Shown piece by piece: positions 43,960 to 54,779 of a DNA stretch of 64,000 bases. The notes beneath the pieces are model-generated. The model did not search any database and was not told where the DNA came from. It saw only the letters and a program-made list of their open reading frames with translations. The DNA is taken from assembly GCA_015501585.1 (NCBI GenBank), contig JADNRY010000209.1, forward strand, positions 1 through 64,000, in the 5' to 3' direction. The stretch is from Rhodocollybia butyracea. Its lineage: Eukaryota; Basidiomycota; Agaricomycetes; Agaricales; Omphalotaceae. The position numbers and the translations under genes are program-made. The first letter of the stretch is position 1. Each line of letters opens with the position of its first letter.

Positions 43960-45220
43960 AAAAATAGTTGGATACAAGGATAAGGATACCAATGCGAGGG
44001 CGAAGAGACGCTCGCAAGGCACGATCCACGGTAAATTAATGGTCACCTATGTACGAACGTGTGTATAAAATCGGGATAAAAAAGTTCGCAACAAAAGCGA
44101 TGATAATGCAAGTGCAGAACGGGAATCGGTGCACAAACCACTATCGAGTGGTAAGGTAGGTATAACACCTCAAGTTAAGTACTCTGTGTTGCGTAAGTAT
44201 CGTCCATCATCTGTTTTAATATGTAGCTGTCTGTTAGTAGACACTATCGAGACAGCGTAAGTAAAACGCCAGAATGTATCGTATCTTCAACTTATCTTTT
44301 TCTCTTCTCTGGCTAAGTATTCTCCGTACTTCGGATCGGCATCCGTTCTGCCCCAGCCTCCTGACCTCCCTTTCGCCAGGACACACAGGTTCCCTTTCAG
44401 TGGGTAACCCGACCCTTCCCCTAGGGAAACAGGGGACGCTTGATGGTCTTGTGATCAATATTTCAGAGGCCATCTCTCCCGTTGGCCTGCAAGTTACGTA
44501 TTCTCTTGAACGCTTCACAGTTAGCTTTGAATCTAATCTAGCCCAGCCAAAATGCGGGGAGACTAGATAGTCAAAGATACTGAAAACAGCTGGGAGACAA
44601 AATTGATACAGAGGCGGGGAGGCTTCTATTCAGCAGGAAAAAGTCATCGAGACAGATGAGGTGCGAGACAGAATTGGTACAGAGGTGGGTAGGCTTTCAT
44701 TCAGCAGGGAAAAGCCATCGAGATGGGCTGTAGATCTGTTTTAACTTTTTAAGTGTGCTCAGCCAAAAAGGCTAAGACACCAGGTGGTAGTGCGGGAGCT
44801 CTAGAAGAGTCCGGCGTCAACGCTGTGGCGGTGCTGAGCCCGCATGCAGAGCTTCACTACGAAGCCTGAAGGCATTGATTTCCTTGGTAGCTGTCTAGAG
44901 TTTGACTTGGAGTTGGTCTCGTACTGTGCTGTTGATATGTCTAGCAGCTGCTCATTAGCGGTTACTACGACGAGAACCAAGTTGTACTTATCACGATGAA
45001 GCAGCTTCACCTTGCTTAACTTTTGGTTGGTTGATGGCAACGTAGACATTAAATATTTAAATGCACGGTGTAGCCATTTCTGAAATCCTCACGACACTTC
45101 TTCAGGCTCGATTCGCTGTCTCGTTGTCCACTAACGGCCTCTCGAACACTGAATAATAGGGAGGATTAGTGTACAAAAGGAAATAAGAAAAAACTTACGG
45201 GTCTCGCTTGCTCTTTGTGA
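43960..45220 (-). pseudogene. bHLH-type gene relic, split by a 282 bp insertion
   Basis: C-terminal blocks at 43.97-44.23 kb, then an insertion (44238-44519), then the rest: zipper exon region 44.75-44.95 kb and bHLH exon region 45.03-45.14 kb (arms 'cttttggttggttgatggca' and 'gcctctcgaac' visible). The N-terminal exon is missing; the relic stops near 45.2 kb beside a ligase fragment. All frames are broken. Confidence 0.5.
44238..44519. mobile_element. 282 bp insertion flanked by 5 bp direct repeats
   Basis: Relative to the other bHLH relics (for example 55280-55320 and 46715-46740) the sequence 'gtctgttag-ctttg' is interrupted here. GTTAG is present on both sides (44233-44237 and 44520-44524). 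The insert starts TAGACACTATCG and ends CGCTTCACA, is GC-richer than its flanks and has no similarity to anything else in the window. A 5 bp duplication is typical of LTR elements, but the ends are not TG...CA, so its class is uncertain. Confidence 0.55.
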
Positions 45221-45434
45221 CAAGCTAAGTGACGAGGAATTGATCTCATTGGGAGTGGCCCTCGATGACCAAGAAGGTAAAAGCATCCTTATTCACATTG
45301 AATATCAAAAAATTGATTTTCGAACGTATGTAGACAGGAAAGCGCTCGTCAAGCTTGCTCCTCCTACGGAATTCTTGAAAGCCCGAGACGAGAAACGCGC
45401 CATTGCTGAAGCGAATCATTAATTATCTCCCTAA

Positions 45435-45786
45435 AGCCATTGAAGATAATATTTGGAGCCATTGAGGTGATATCACCTTAGACTGTGTGGTAGCAGGTAA
45501 CGGTCGTCTGTCACCATGGTTACGTTGTGGAGGCATGCTCTCCTCGATCCCGTTGCAACGCCAGCCCCGCCCTCAATGAGTCTGAACTAAAAACGGAAAT
45601 CTACCACCGGATTCGCCCTTTCCACTCCACTCGCTTTCCACACGAACGTATTGCTTCTCCGGACATGATACTCGTCGTACCTTGGGCACTTTACCCCGAA
45701 CGGTAACAAAAGCAACGGTGAGGAGGAAGGTTACAGAGGAAGCGATGAGGGAAAAGTTGGACCAGTTATTTTCAGGCAACGTGTAA
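45435..45786 (+). pseudogene. Ligase last-exon fragment
   Basis: Exon 7 only of the adenylate-forming enzyme, from 'AGCCATTGAAGATAAT' to the TAA at 45784. Stops occur early (CATTGAGGTG, CACCTTAGAC) and one T is missing in 'GTACCTTTGGGCAC' near 45682. The SELKTEIYHRIRPFH and ATVRRKV segments are still readable. It is followed by the same downstream block as the intact copies. Confidence 0.75.
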
Positions 45787-46039
45787 AGTAAAGATCAAGA
45801 GGCGGGAGTTGAGAGCAAGGAGGAGGGAAAGGGCAAGCCGGTGATCGGAGACAAGGATGAGTATCGGCAGAAATGCATATGCAAGTTTAAGGCTAGTGAT
45901 AGAGAGCGCAGGAGGTTTCGGAAGGCCAGCGGGGCCGCAATGGCTTGGAAAGGGAAGGAGAATGTTTCTTGTCGGGAAGTTCAAACATTTTGATAATCCT
46001 GCCCCAAGACTTCAGTGTGTCTTTCCGAATTAAGTCTTT

Positions 46040-48200
46040 CCTAGTTTGCGAGGAAGCATATGATTCCATTCGTTTCGTTAGAAGCATAGAGCCCTGTCCT
46101 TCAAAGTACAAAAAAATACAAGTACAAACCGGATAGTGATACAGGATGAGGATACCGTTCCATATAATACAAAAGCAAGGAGTTGGCATAGCGATGGTGT
46201 AGCAAGGCAATTTAAGATGAGGATGAATATTAACTTGTAAACTTGTAAACAACAATCGTAGCCGCAGAAGCTGGGGGAGAAGGCGACAAGGAGGCTGAAG
46301 AAAAAACGCAATGGTGCCAGTGTGTTGGACGCACGCAAGGCACGATCCACACTAAAGTGGTCGCCTCCGAACGTACGTATGAGGGTTGTATAGGACCAGG
46401 ATAGAAGAGCTCGTAAGAAAGCGACGATCATGGAAGATTTGGCGAAGCACCCGCGCACCGCCATCAACCACTGTAGCAAGGTAGGTATAGCGCTTCAAGC
46501 GAATACTCCAGTCTTGTTTAAGTGTCCTCGACCGAAACAAATTACCAGGATAGCTCGAAAGAAGGGGAGGTAGTGCAACAAGAATATGCACGAGCACGCG
46601 TAGGCGAGGCGTGCGCTGCTCTCGACCACTACCAAAGTGATGAGGTATTCCAGCAACCATGTCGTCAACCGAAACGAGATTCGTGCCCTCCACTACCAGT
46701 GTTAATCCAGTAGCCGTCTGTTAGCCTAAAGTCCAATCTAGCTCGGCCATAACGGGGGGAGACTGGGTAGCCAAGGATACTGGAGGCAACTACGAGACGG
46801 AATTGGGACAGAGGTGGAGAGGGTTCCATGCAGCTGGTCGAGCGTGGGTATAAAATGATAGTCGTGCCATAGATGATAGTGGTGTCATAAATGAGAGGCT
46901 ATCAGAATCGGGGAGGTGTTGACATTCGTTCATCTGTTTTTGAGTGCTCAGCGAAAAAGGCCTCAAAAAAACAATTTCTGAAATTCCCCGAGTGACAATG
47001 CGGAGGCTCTGCAAAGAAGCCAGCACAATCCCAGCACCAACAACTGCTACGGCGGTGCCAAGCATCTTCATTGGCATCGCGAAGCCTGTGGGCATTTAAC
47101 TGGGTGTTGGCTGTCTCGAGTTCGGGGTCGAGTCGGTCTCACATCGCGAATTTAGCAGCTGAAAAGAGCATCATCAGCGGTTATTATGACGAGCGACGAA
47201 GATGTACTTACCATGGTAGAGCAGCTTGACCTTGATCAAGCTCTGGTTGGCTGATGACAGCATAGACTTTAAATACGCAAAGCCGTCTCTCTCTCAAGTT
47301 GTCATGATGCTTCTCCTCAAACTTGATTCGCTGCCTACGAACCGCCGCTCGAAGACTGCATAATAGTGAGATTTAGTATACAGAGAAGAAAGATGAAAAT
47401 GACTTACGGGTCCACGCTTGGTAGCAGACTGTGCGCGCTCTTCTTCCTCGCCTTCGTTCGGGTCATCGTTGCTGTTGGACTCATGCTAGCACCAGGCGCG
47501 TTAGCTCGCGTGGTAGGGACCACTGACTGGGTTAAACTGCGCTCAGTGGCAGCATTAGAGTCCCGACGGCGATGGTGACTCCGGGTTGGAACCAAGGGGG
47601 CGCCTGCCAAAATGCTGGCCATCAGAAATTGTATCGACGTCGTTAACCGAAGCGGGAGGAGAGAGGGTAGCATTCTCGAGACAAGTATAGCGACAGGAGG
47701 GCAAGGGTGCAGCTGCAGCATAGCCAGTCTGCCAGTGGAAAGTCATTAATTCATTGATCATTGGTAAGCTCGAGGTGTGAAAAGCTAGATGAAGGAATGT
47801 GGGTGCGATGTAAGCTGGATGCGTGAAGAGACGTACAACGTAATGACGAAAAGTAGTCGGGCTGGATTGGATTCGTCAAGTACTGAAGGTATACATAGTC
47901 CATCGAGTTGTCCAAGGGATCCGGAAGGGCCACGGCGGCACAAAGGAATGGGACCAAAGGCAAAGACACGTCGAGGAGGATAATGTGGCATAAGAACTAT
48001 GTGCGCAGTAAGCAACGCAATAGGAAAAGAGCAGAAAAAAGCTCACTCTGGGCGAAACCAACAATAGTTTGATTATTCAAATTGGACTTGTTGTTCAGTG
48101 TTTCCGTTCATTCATTGCAGGAAGAATCCGCTAAACTGGAAGACGCCTAGACAGACGGTGCTGCATGCCCCAGTACCCGTAGTCTCTTGGAAACTCCATG
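46040..48200 (-). pseudogene. bHLH-type transcription factor relic, near full length
   Basis: From high to low coordinates: 5' flank and Ser/Pro-rich exon 48.06-47.42 kb (frames PESPSPSG and ASMSPTATMTRTKARK), bHLH exon 47.35-47.22 kb (degenerate: only 'RQRIKFEEKHHDNL' is left of the basic region and helix 1), zipper/hydrophobic exon 47.1-46.93 kb (frame LGTAVAVVGAGIVLASLQ), C-terminal blocks 46.73-46.04 kb. Numerous indels. Confidence 0.5.
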
Positions 48201-48229
48201 CACCGCGTAGGGATTCTTGACAATGATAG

Positions 48230-49330
48230 TTTGTGGCAGAAAAGATCGCCTTCAACTTCAACTTGTTGATGAATCGCTCCTCTCGGAACGTGCTTCCGAG
48301 ACTCACGTGCATGAAAATGGTCTATCCAGTCATCTTGAACTTCGCCAGACTTCGCCAGAGCATTCTGTCAACCTGGTCCTATTCCATCGCTGATGTGGTC
48401 CGTTTACTATGCTGCCGGTTCCTGGGCTTGGGGTAAAGAAGAAACTATAGCGGTGGAATGCAGTTGTGCAGTGTGTGGATTAGCTCCTGAGTCGCGGTGT
48501 TCATTATTGTGACTGTCGCTTATCTGCTGCGCGAATTAGGTTCTTTTTTTTTGCAATTCTTCTATTTACATTTCTCGTGTTCAGATTCAACTTTCTCTAA
48601 CCTTTGTCGGCCACGTCGCTGACGGCCGCATATGGTGAAGCCAATCCTACATTAGAAGAGTACGGCTCAGTCTTTCACATATTGAATTCGCGTGGCAGCT
48701 TCAAATGCAAGATGTAGATGCGCTGCCGACTTTTCCGTCAAAATCTTGCTCATTGCGCCGACGCGATACTGGCCGCAAGGAAACATTGCCGATAGGTACA
48801 ACTACAAGTTTCTCTTAGGACGTTTCTCCTGGTGACTCATGGACGTTATACTGCTCATCTGTAGCAGAGTTTTCTCAATGGACACCACTGAGACGCACTC
48901 TGACCTAAGTGGCTTTTTGCTTATCCTTTCTGCGAGCAGCTTGGGTGGTCTTCGTTCAAGTGTGTTTTTAAATTAGAAAGATCGACTTCCACCTTCCCGC
49001 TGAGTCTAAACTCGAACCAGTCCCCTGCTAGAGTTGTGATGTGAAAATCACACACGGCTGATCTCAGTCATCAAAATGTCCAAAAGAAAAACGACTGGCT
49101 TAGGTCTACGCTGAGTCCTATCATGGCCATCACCCTTTGTGCTCTAAGCCTCGTTATTCAAAGCTGGTCCTCCCTTTTCGCTTGTGAATACTTTTCCGGC
49201 CTTACTCAGACTATATGAAGTCGTAACTTCTCATCGCACCCGGAGTACAAGTGTTTTGGTACTTGATGAAGATTAGTAAGCCGTCTATCTTTCAGATGAC
49301 AATATCAATAATCGATAGCGCCGGTGAACG
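48230..49330. repeat. Recurring spacer, decayed
   Basis: Spacer blocks as at 32.4-33.2 kb and 28.1-29.1 kb ('gaagaaactatagcggtggaatgcagttgtg' type block near 48440, 'gacgcgatactgg' near 48759, 'cgcacccggagtacaagtgttttgg' near 49235). A 100-base insertion near 49010-49125 has no counterpart elsewhere. No ligase follows. Confidence 0.45.
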
Positions 49331-49475
49331 GCAGGGCCCGCTACCTCTGGAAGCAAACACTCTTTGATAACCCAGGAGACTTGTTGTCTCAGCTGATAAC
49401 TACAGTCAATTAATGCCGACTGCTCAGAGTACAACCATTTGGAGAACACATTCTCAATTTTTATTTACGCATAAT

Positions 49476-50950
49476 TTAACAACGGGGCACAGAACGTTTT
49501 GGAGGGTTAACAGAACCAGAAAACTCATCGGTAGGTACTATAAGCAATATTTGAGCAAGATGTTTCTTAATGGTGCTAAGAATTTGTTGACGGAGGTGTT
49601 CGCGCTTGAATGTATCTTTTATATGCAACGCCCTGCCAATTTCTAGAAGTGAATCAGTAGAAAATTCCTTCGCTTTGGCATTCAATATGACACCAAAAGC
49701 TGCATTGATGAGCTCACGCCTAGTGTTGAAATCAGCGGAAAATGCATTGCAAGCACCGTACGTATGGCCATTAAGACAAAACCTGTGGAGCAGATGATAT
49801 ACAAGTACATTCCGACACTGCCAGGTTGAAGCCGTGGGTATTGATGCCATGTAACAAGGCATAACGTTGCAACAAAGGTAGGGAAGATGAGATCGAAGAC
49901 CAGATTCAGCATGACCAAGGAAAGAACGTTCAAGATACAAATGGGAAGTTGGTGGTTTAGGCAATACAGGAGTCGATGGTACAAACATTGAAGGACCAGC
50001 TAATGGGGACAGGCTGTCGTCGAATGGTATTGCAGAATCTTCATGTTTAACATACGAAACGGGAGTTGGTGCGCTAGGTAATACAGAGCTTGAAGGTACA
50101 AACGACGGACCAGCTAACGACCGCAAGCTATCATTGAACGGTATTGCAGCATGAACATGTTTATAAGCTAAATGCCTGTAATCCATGCTTGCAGTATGTG
50201 CATGGGTTTCAGTTGCAGCTTGGGGAAAATCAGGTGACCCACCTAAGGAAATTTGTGAGGACAGACGAGTGGGAATTGAGAAATGTAATACCGTGCGCCG
50301 AGGTAGAGTGGTTGCTGGCCTAGGTTATCACCAGAAGTTAAAGCAATACCTACAACGGAAAAAGAACAAACCTGAGCAGACACGTTGACGACTTGCTCCC
50401 CTGAACGGGACACAGAGTCGGACGTTGAATAGCGTCAAAACCTTGAGAAGACTGAGTGTGCGAAACTTAACGTTTAACAACGCCTGCTCACCTGGCAAAG
50501 GAAATAAAACAGGGGTAATCGGAGGTTCAATGTTACTATTAGCAGAACTTGGGCTGAGTTGGGGTACGCACGGATGAGCTCAACAGCCGCAGACGAAGAT
50601 TTAAGCAAATCGGAACCCAGAATCACATCGATACTGGGCGGACATTCGGATACCTGAAAGTGATGCGGAAAAGAATGAGAACAGTGAGGAGCGGAAAACG
50701 TGAGGCACTCAGAACATGCTTAGGGACATGCTGAGCCAAGTCGGGGAAAGAAAGACAGCGAGAGACACGAATACAGAACGTCAGGGCTATAGACTGCACT
50801 GAGTACGACATTGCGTATGGAAACCTGCATGAGGAAAGGTAAAGGAAGAGGAAGAACTGCATTGGTTGGTTCAGTGGAACGGGTATAGACGCTGAATCGA
50901 ATTACAGTCACAACTTGAAGACCTGTCAATTAATGACTAACGGCCAGGCA
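49476..50950 (-). CDS. Unrecognised gene with protease-like and SAP-like segments
   Basis: On the - strand, a 236-codon open frame (50186 to 49476) has an N-terminal tandem repeat (AIPFNDSLRSLAGPS and AIPFDDSLSPLAGPS, each followed by FVPSS/FVPST and VLP), a Cys/His-containing middle, and a helical end (TDSLLEIGRALHIKDTFKRE) that resembles a SAP or HeH-type fold. Upstream on the same strand (about 50.94-50.5 kb) a frame contains PPSIDVILGSDLL, like the C-terminal signature of retropepsin-type aspartic proteases (LGxDxL), separated by probable introns. I do not recognise the family; it may be a retroelement or other mobile-element gene. Exon joints are not resolved, and the frame at 49.68-49.98 kb suggests at least one shift. 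Confidence 0.35.
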
Positions 50951-51039
50951 CCAAGGTCGATCGAAAATAAGAGCACCACAAGACCCTCTACTCTAAAGAG
51001 GTAGCGGGAATCTCATACCTTCTCATACCCATCAAAGTA

Positions 51040-51225
51040 TAATCAGCGCCCTGGCGTTGTAGCCAGGGTAGTACCATCCAGCGCCCTGGCGTTACTACCT
51101 TACCAGGATAGTACCATCCCAACGCCCTGGCGTTACCTTGCCAGGATAGTACCATCCAGCGCCCTGGCGTTGCCCATCCAGTGTCCTAGTGTTGCCCATC
51201 CAGCGCCTTGGCGTTGCACCAATGT
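51040..51225. repeat. Minisatellite with core 'ccagcgccctggcgttg'
   Basis: Six to seven units of irregular spacing, each with GCGCCCTGGCGTT or a close variant; the core contains the near-palindrome CCAGCGCCCTGGCG. The first four units also carry 'gccagggtagtaccatc' or a variant between cores (period about 52 bp); the last three are shorter (about 27 bp). It lies just left of the duplicated membrane-protein block. Confidence 0.8.
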
Positions 51226-51229
51226 CAAT

Positions 51230-52498
51230 AGAGGTATCGCAAAAAGGGGTCGCCATGATCTCTGTGTCGGCATGGTTTTTTTTTTGGCATAGAGCTTACC
51301 CCACTGCAAGAATACGATCACAATAACTGTATGCGGTGAGTTTGCATTCATTGGGCCCTTTAACGAGATCCGAGGTCTTTCCTCGATCTTATTGTGGACA
51401 AGCAAGCTGTCTCTTTCTTCTGTGATGGACCCTGTCGGAATCGGGAAAACAGTACGTCTGACGTCTAAGATACGGTTGGACGCCTATGGGAATCATATCG
51501 TGGACAAGCATGCTGTGTCCTTCTTCTGAAACAGTACGCCTGACGTCTAGCAATGAAAGGCAAATCATAAGCATTATATAAGATGGAGCTGGAGAAGACC
51601 TGTAATGTCCCTTTCCATAGGATCAAGAGATATTATCTACTGCCGGGCTTCTGACATCGGTGGCACGTCCGTCTAGCTAACACAACAGTTATTTTCGCTT
51701 GGCCTCTCCGACTACTCGATATAATGGCTCACGCACAGAAAGGTGTAGAGCGGCAGATTTTTGCTATTTAGTATTCAAACAAGTAGCGTGTAGAAGGGCA
51801 CGAGTGGTATTATTTGTTCTTGCCCCATAAAGAACCAATTCAGTACAGTCTTTCTACATTGATATTATTAAGCGCCCGTGCTTTTCTTCCAACATTTTCC
51901 ATCCCTGCAAGCTACTTACATCGGTCAATCCACAAAGGGGATCAGGGACACTCAAAGTTCGGGAAAATTCTGTATAAAATTTCGTACTCGGGAAGCGCCG
52001 CATCCTGCGGCAAACACCTTGCTTGAAACACAAATACATGGGATTTTTCTAAGCTTCATATAGTCTATAGAGGATGATTGGAAAGTTATAACTTAACGAC
52101 AAAGCAGAGTGATGACAATAGACGCGTAATCTAATGATATCACCTTTGTTTGTTCTTTATTTGCAAAAAAGGGTGGGAAAAATAATTTCACCGGTCGGAA
52201 TGACCTTGACAAGCAAGGTGATGAACAAAGAATTTGTATAAACGTGATTTTTTTTTGTCACTCTTGAAACAGGCGTTACATGCCTAACAAGCTCAGCGGC
52301 AATATATGTACATTTGATGTACTTACTTTCAATCATTCGTTTTCTCAAAGATCGGATCGTGGCTATTTGAATTGGGTGATTCACATATGGCCTTTTCGCT
52401 CGCCCCTAGGAAGCCCTAGGAAGTATAAAACCCCCATCTCGAGTGGCATCAACCAACTCATCCATTGAACCTCCTCAGCTCAACAGCAATTGCCTGAG
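51230..52498 (+). repeat. Upstream part of duplicated membrane-protein block (right)
   Basis: Counterpart of 33.34-34.23 kb. An internal segment with 'ggacaagca(a/t)gctgt' and 'acagtacg(t/c)ctgacgtctа'-like sequence occurs twice (51395-51465 and 51500-51555), a small local duplication. 51.8-52.4 kb has no counterpart in the left block and no supported gene. A 'agtataaaac' TATA-like box lies at 52421-52430. Confidence 0.5.
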
Positions 52499-53381
52499 AT
52501 GTCCTCCTTGAGCTCTCCTGACTATCAAACACTCGCTGACTCCCCGCAGAACACTCAGAATTTACTTACGGCACTATCGACGGGCCTGCCGACTCCAAGT
52601 CTTTGGATCCTTGGATCCGTCGTCGCGTCTATGACCATACTCCGGTACACCATACTCCCTTGTCTAACTCTGCATGGTCTCGAGCAGACAATCAAAGCCG
52701 TTGATAGAATGTTGCAAGGCCATATCGGTCTGGGGATTATTCCCTCCAATGTTGATAGTGGTGCCGGTAGCGACTTTTGCTTTGCATCCGGCCAACAGGG
52801 ACTAAGGCGTTTGGATCGTAGCGAGCATTTGTTGTACAGTGATCAGTAAGTCTATGCGATTTTTTTCCACTCAGTTCTAATCAATATTAATCTTTATTGA
52901 CAGACTCGGATACCTCGACATTGGCGACCTGGAATGTTCTCGTCGGTGAGTTTATTGATCTGTCTTATAAGCTTCTCATAGCCCGGTCTGATATGTAGAT
53001 GCATGGACTACGAGGAACGTTTATGTCGGTTAGTATATGCGCCATATCTGATGGCTCCCAATGTAACTCATGGTATTTTCCTCAGAATCAAAGACATCGC
53101 CCATGATCTACACTTACAGCCCCCACCTCCATCCTTGACGAGTTATCTCAAGGTATATATCACCCGTACATGCACCATTTCCACCGCATACAAGGAAGTA
53201 CATATATTGAGACATGAAATAAAGGTACTTGACCTCTCCTTATAGTTTCATTCCTTGTATTCTGACGCATATATGCTAGCATTTCACCGTCTTGATCTCT
53301 AAGCGCCACAACAAGTTTAAGCTCGATGTTGTTTTGCTGCGAAAACGAAGAAGTACTTGCCCCACAGAACATGATGATTGA
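52499..53381 (+). CDS. Small single-pass membrane protein, copy C
   Basis: A 238-residue protein with exons 52499-52845, 52904-52945, 52999-53224 and 53280-53381; all introns are GT-AG. The membrane segment LWILGSVVASMTILRYTILP lies at about residues 36-59, followed by LHGLEQTIKAVDRMLQGHIG, GIIPSNVDSG, LGYLDIGDLECSR, MDYEERLCRLVYA, the proline turn QPPPPSL and EVHILRHEIK, and ends with a basic tail (FTVLISKRHNKFKLDV, RKRRS). This is the best preserved copy. Single-pass topology and helices suggest a membrane-anchored oligomerising protein, but no function is known. It retains the uninterrupted version of the sequence into which the transposon inserted behind copy B. Confidence 0.72.
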
Positions 53382-53850
53382 GAATCTAGTATCACAACTT
53401 CTTGCACCGAGCCCCAGTCATTGCCTCGATAATACTTTCATTGACTGTTTTGCGGAAACGCTAGTAGTGTGTGAGGAAGCATATGACTGTAGTCATGAGG
53501 ATAAACACGACTTCTATAAAATACAAAAAATACAAGTGCATTTCATATAATAAGGATACAATGATAAGGATACAGCTACAATGCGAGAGCGAGGGGCTAC
53601 TTATTAGTGATGGTGTAACAAGCTTGGGTTGAGGACAACTACCCATCCTGCGCCGAAAAAAATGACAATCGTAGCTGCAGGACATTGAGGAGAACTTCGG
53701 TATCGTGATCAACCAGTCGCCAGTCAATCTTTTGGGGCTTAAACGTACCATTTGTAGGAAGCCAAAGGAAGGAGAAACCGATGCGGTTCTATATGCGTGC
53801 ACTTAAGCTCCCTAAAGGCTCATGATCTGTTGAGCTTTTCAAATTTGCCT
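53382..53850. repeat. Empty-site paralogue and flank
   Basis: 53382-53475 corresponds to 43803-43900 beyond the transposon (shared 'gagccccagtcattgcctc' and 'tttgcggaaacgct'). A third, more diverged version lies at 54665-54740. 53.5-53.85 kb holds C-terminal bHLH-like debris in reverse orientation. Confidence 0.6.
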
Positions 53851-53856
53851 GTCTAG

Positions 53857-54180
53857 AGCCGTTGAAAATAATATTCGGGGCCTTTGCGGTGTCATCATCT
53901 CAGACTAGGTGTAGTAGGTAATGGGTATCCATCAACAGTATTGGTTGTGGTCCTCCACCCCCGTCTTGCAGCGTCAGCCTCGACATTAATGGGTCGGAAC
54001 TGAAAACGAAATCTACCGAATTCGCCCTTTCCACGCCACTTGATATCTACTCGAACGCATCGCTTCTCCGGACATGTATTCGTCGTACCTTTGGGGACAT
54101 TGCCACGCACGGTATCAAAATCAGCAGTGAGGAGGGTTATAGAGGAGACGATGAAGGAAAATTGGATCACTTATGTTCAG
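53857..54180 (+). pseudogene. Ligase last-exon fragment, heavily decayed
   Basis: Exon 7 of the adenylate-forming enzyme with the end of intron 6 ('gagcttttc...ctag', from 53833). Indels near 53912, 54010 and 54082 and a stop after 'ATCTCAGAC' (TAG) break it. The segments VVVPLGTLPRTVSK- and SAVRRVIEETMKE-like codons are readable at 54085-54160. It retains the position relative to the bHLH relic seen at 45.4 kb. Confidence 0.7.
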
Positions 54181-54779
54181 TTAGTGTTTAAACTGGTTTA
54201 TAAACAAGATCAAGAGATAGGAGTGGAAAGCGCGGAGGGCACAGGCACGACAGTGTTCGGGGACAAGGATGACTATAGGCGGAAAATGCATAGATAAGTT
54301 TAATGGCAGGAGATTTCGGAAGGCCAACAGGGCCGCAATGGCTTGGAAAAGGGTGAGATTTGTTCGGAGGGCCAGAGGGAACTTGACGAAGGTCAAGACA
54401 TTTTGATAATACATGGAAAGTTCTGTAACACCAATGCTGTCAGTCTGCCTTGCGGAAAGCTATCATATACGCTATTGCAACTTTTGCTTTTCGGACTGTG
54501 AATGAGATCAGCTTTTGCAGTAGAAGTCTGTTGAATGGAACGTTATCAAACATGATTCCCTCTGAATGAATGGCTGGACTCACTACCCGGGCACTGTAAG
54601 TTTCTGGTACTCTGTGCTCATTGCAGTGATACTGTATATGGCAGCCTCTAACCAATCTTGGAAATTTGATATCACGAACTTGCACCGAGCCTCAGTCATT
54701 ACCTCGGCAAAACTTTCTCTGCGAAAAAGTCTTTCCTAGTTGTTGGTGAAAAAGCATAGAATTCTATTAGTTACAGGGA

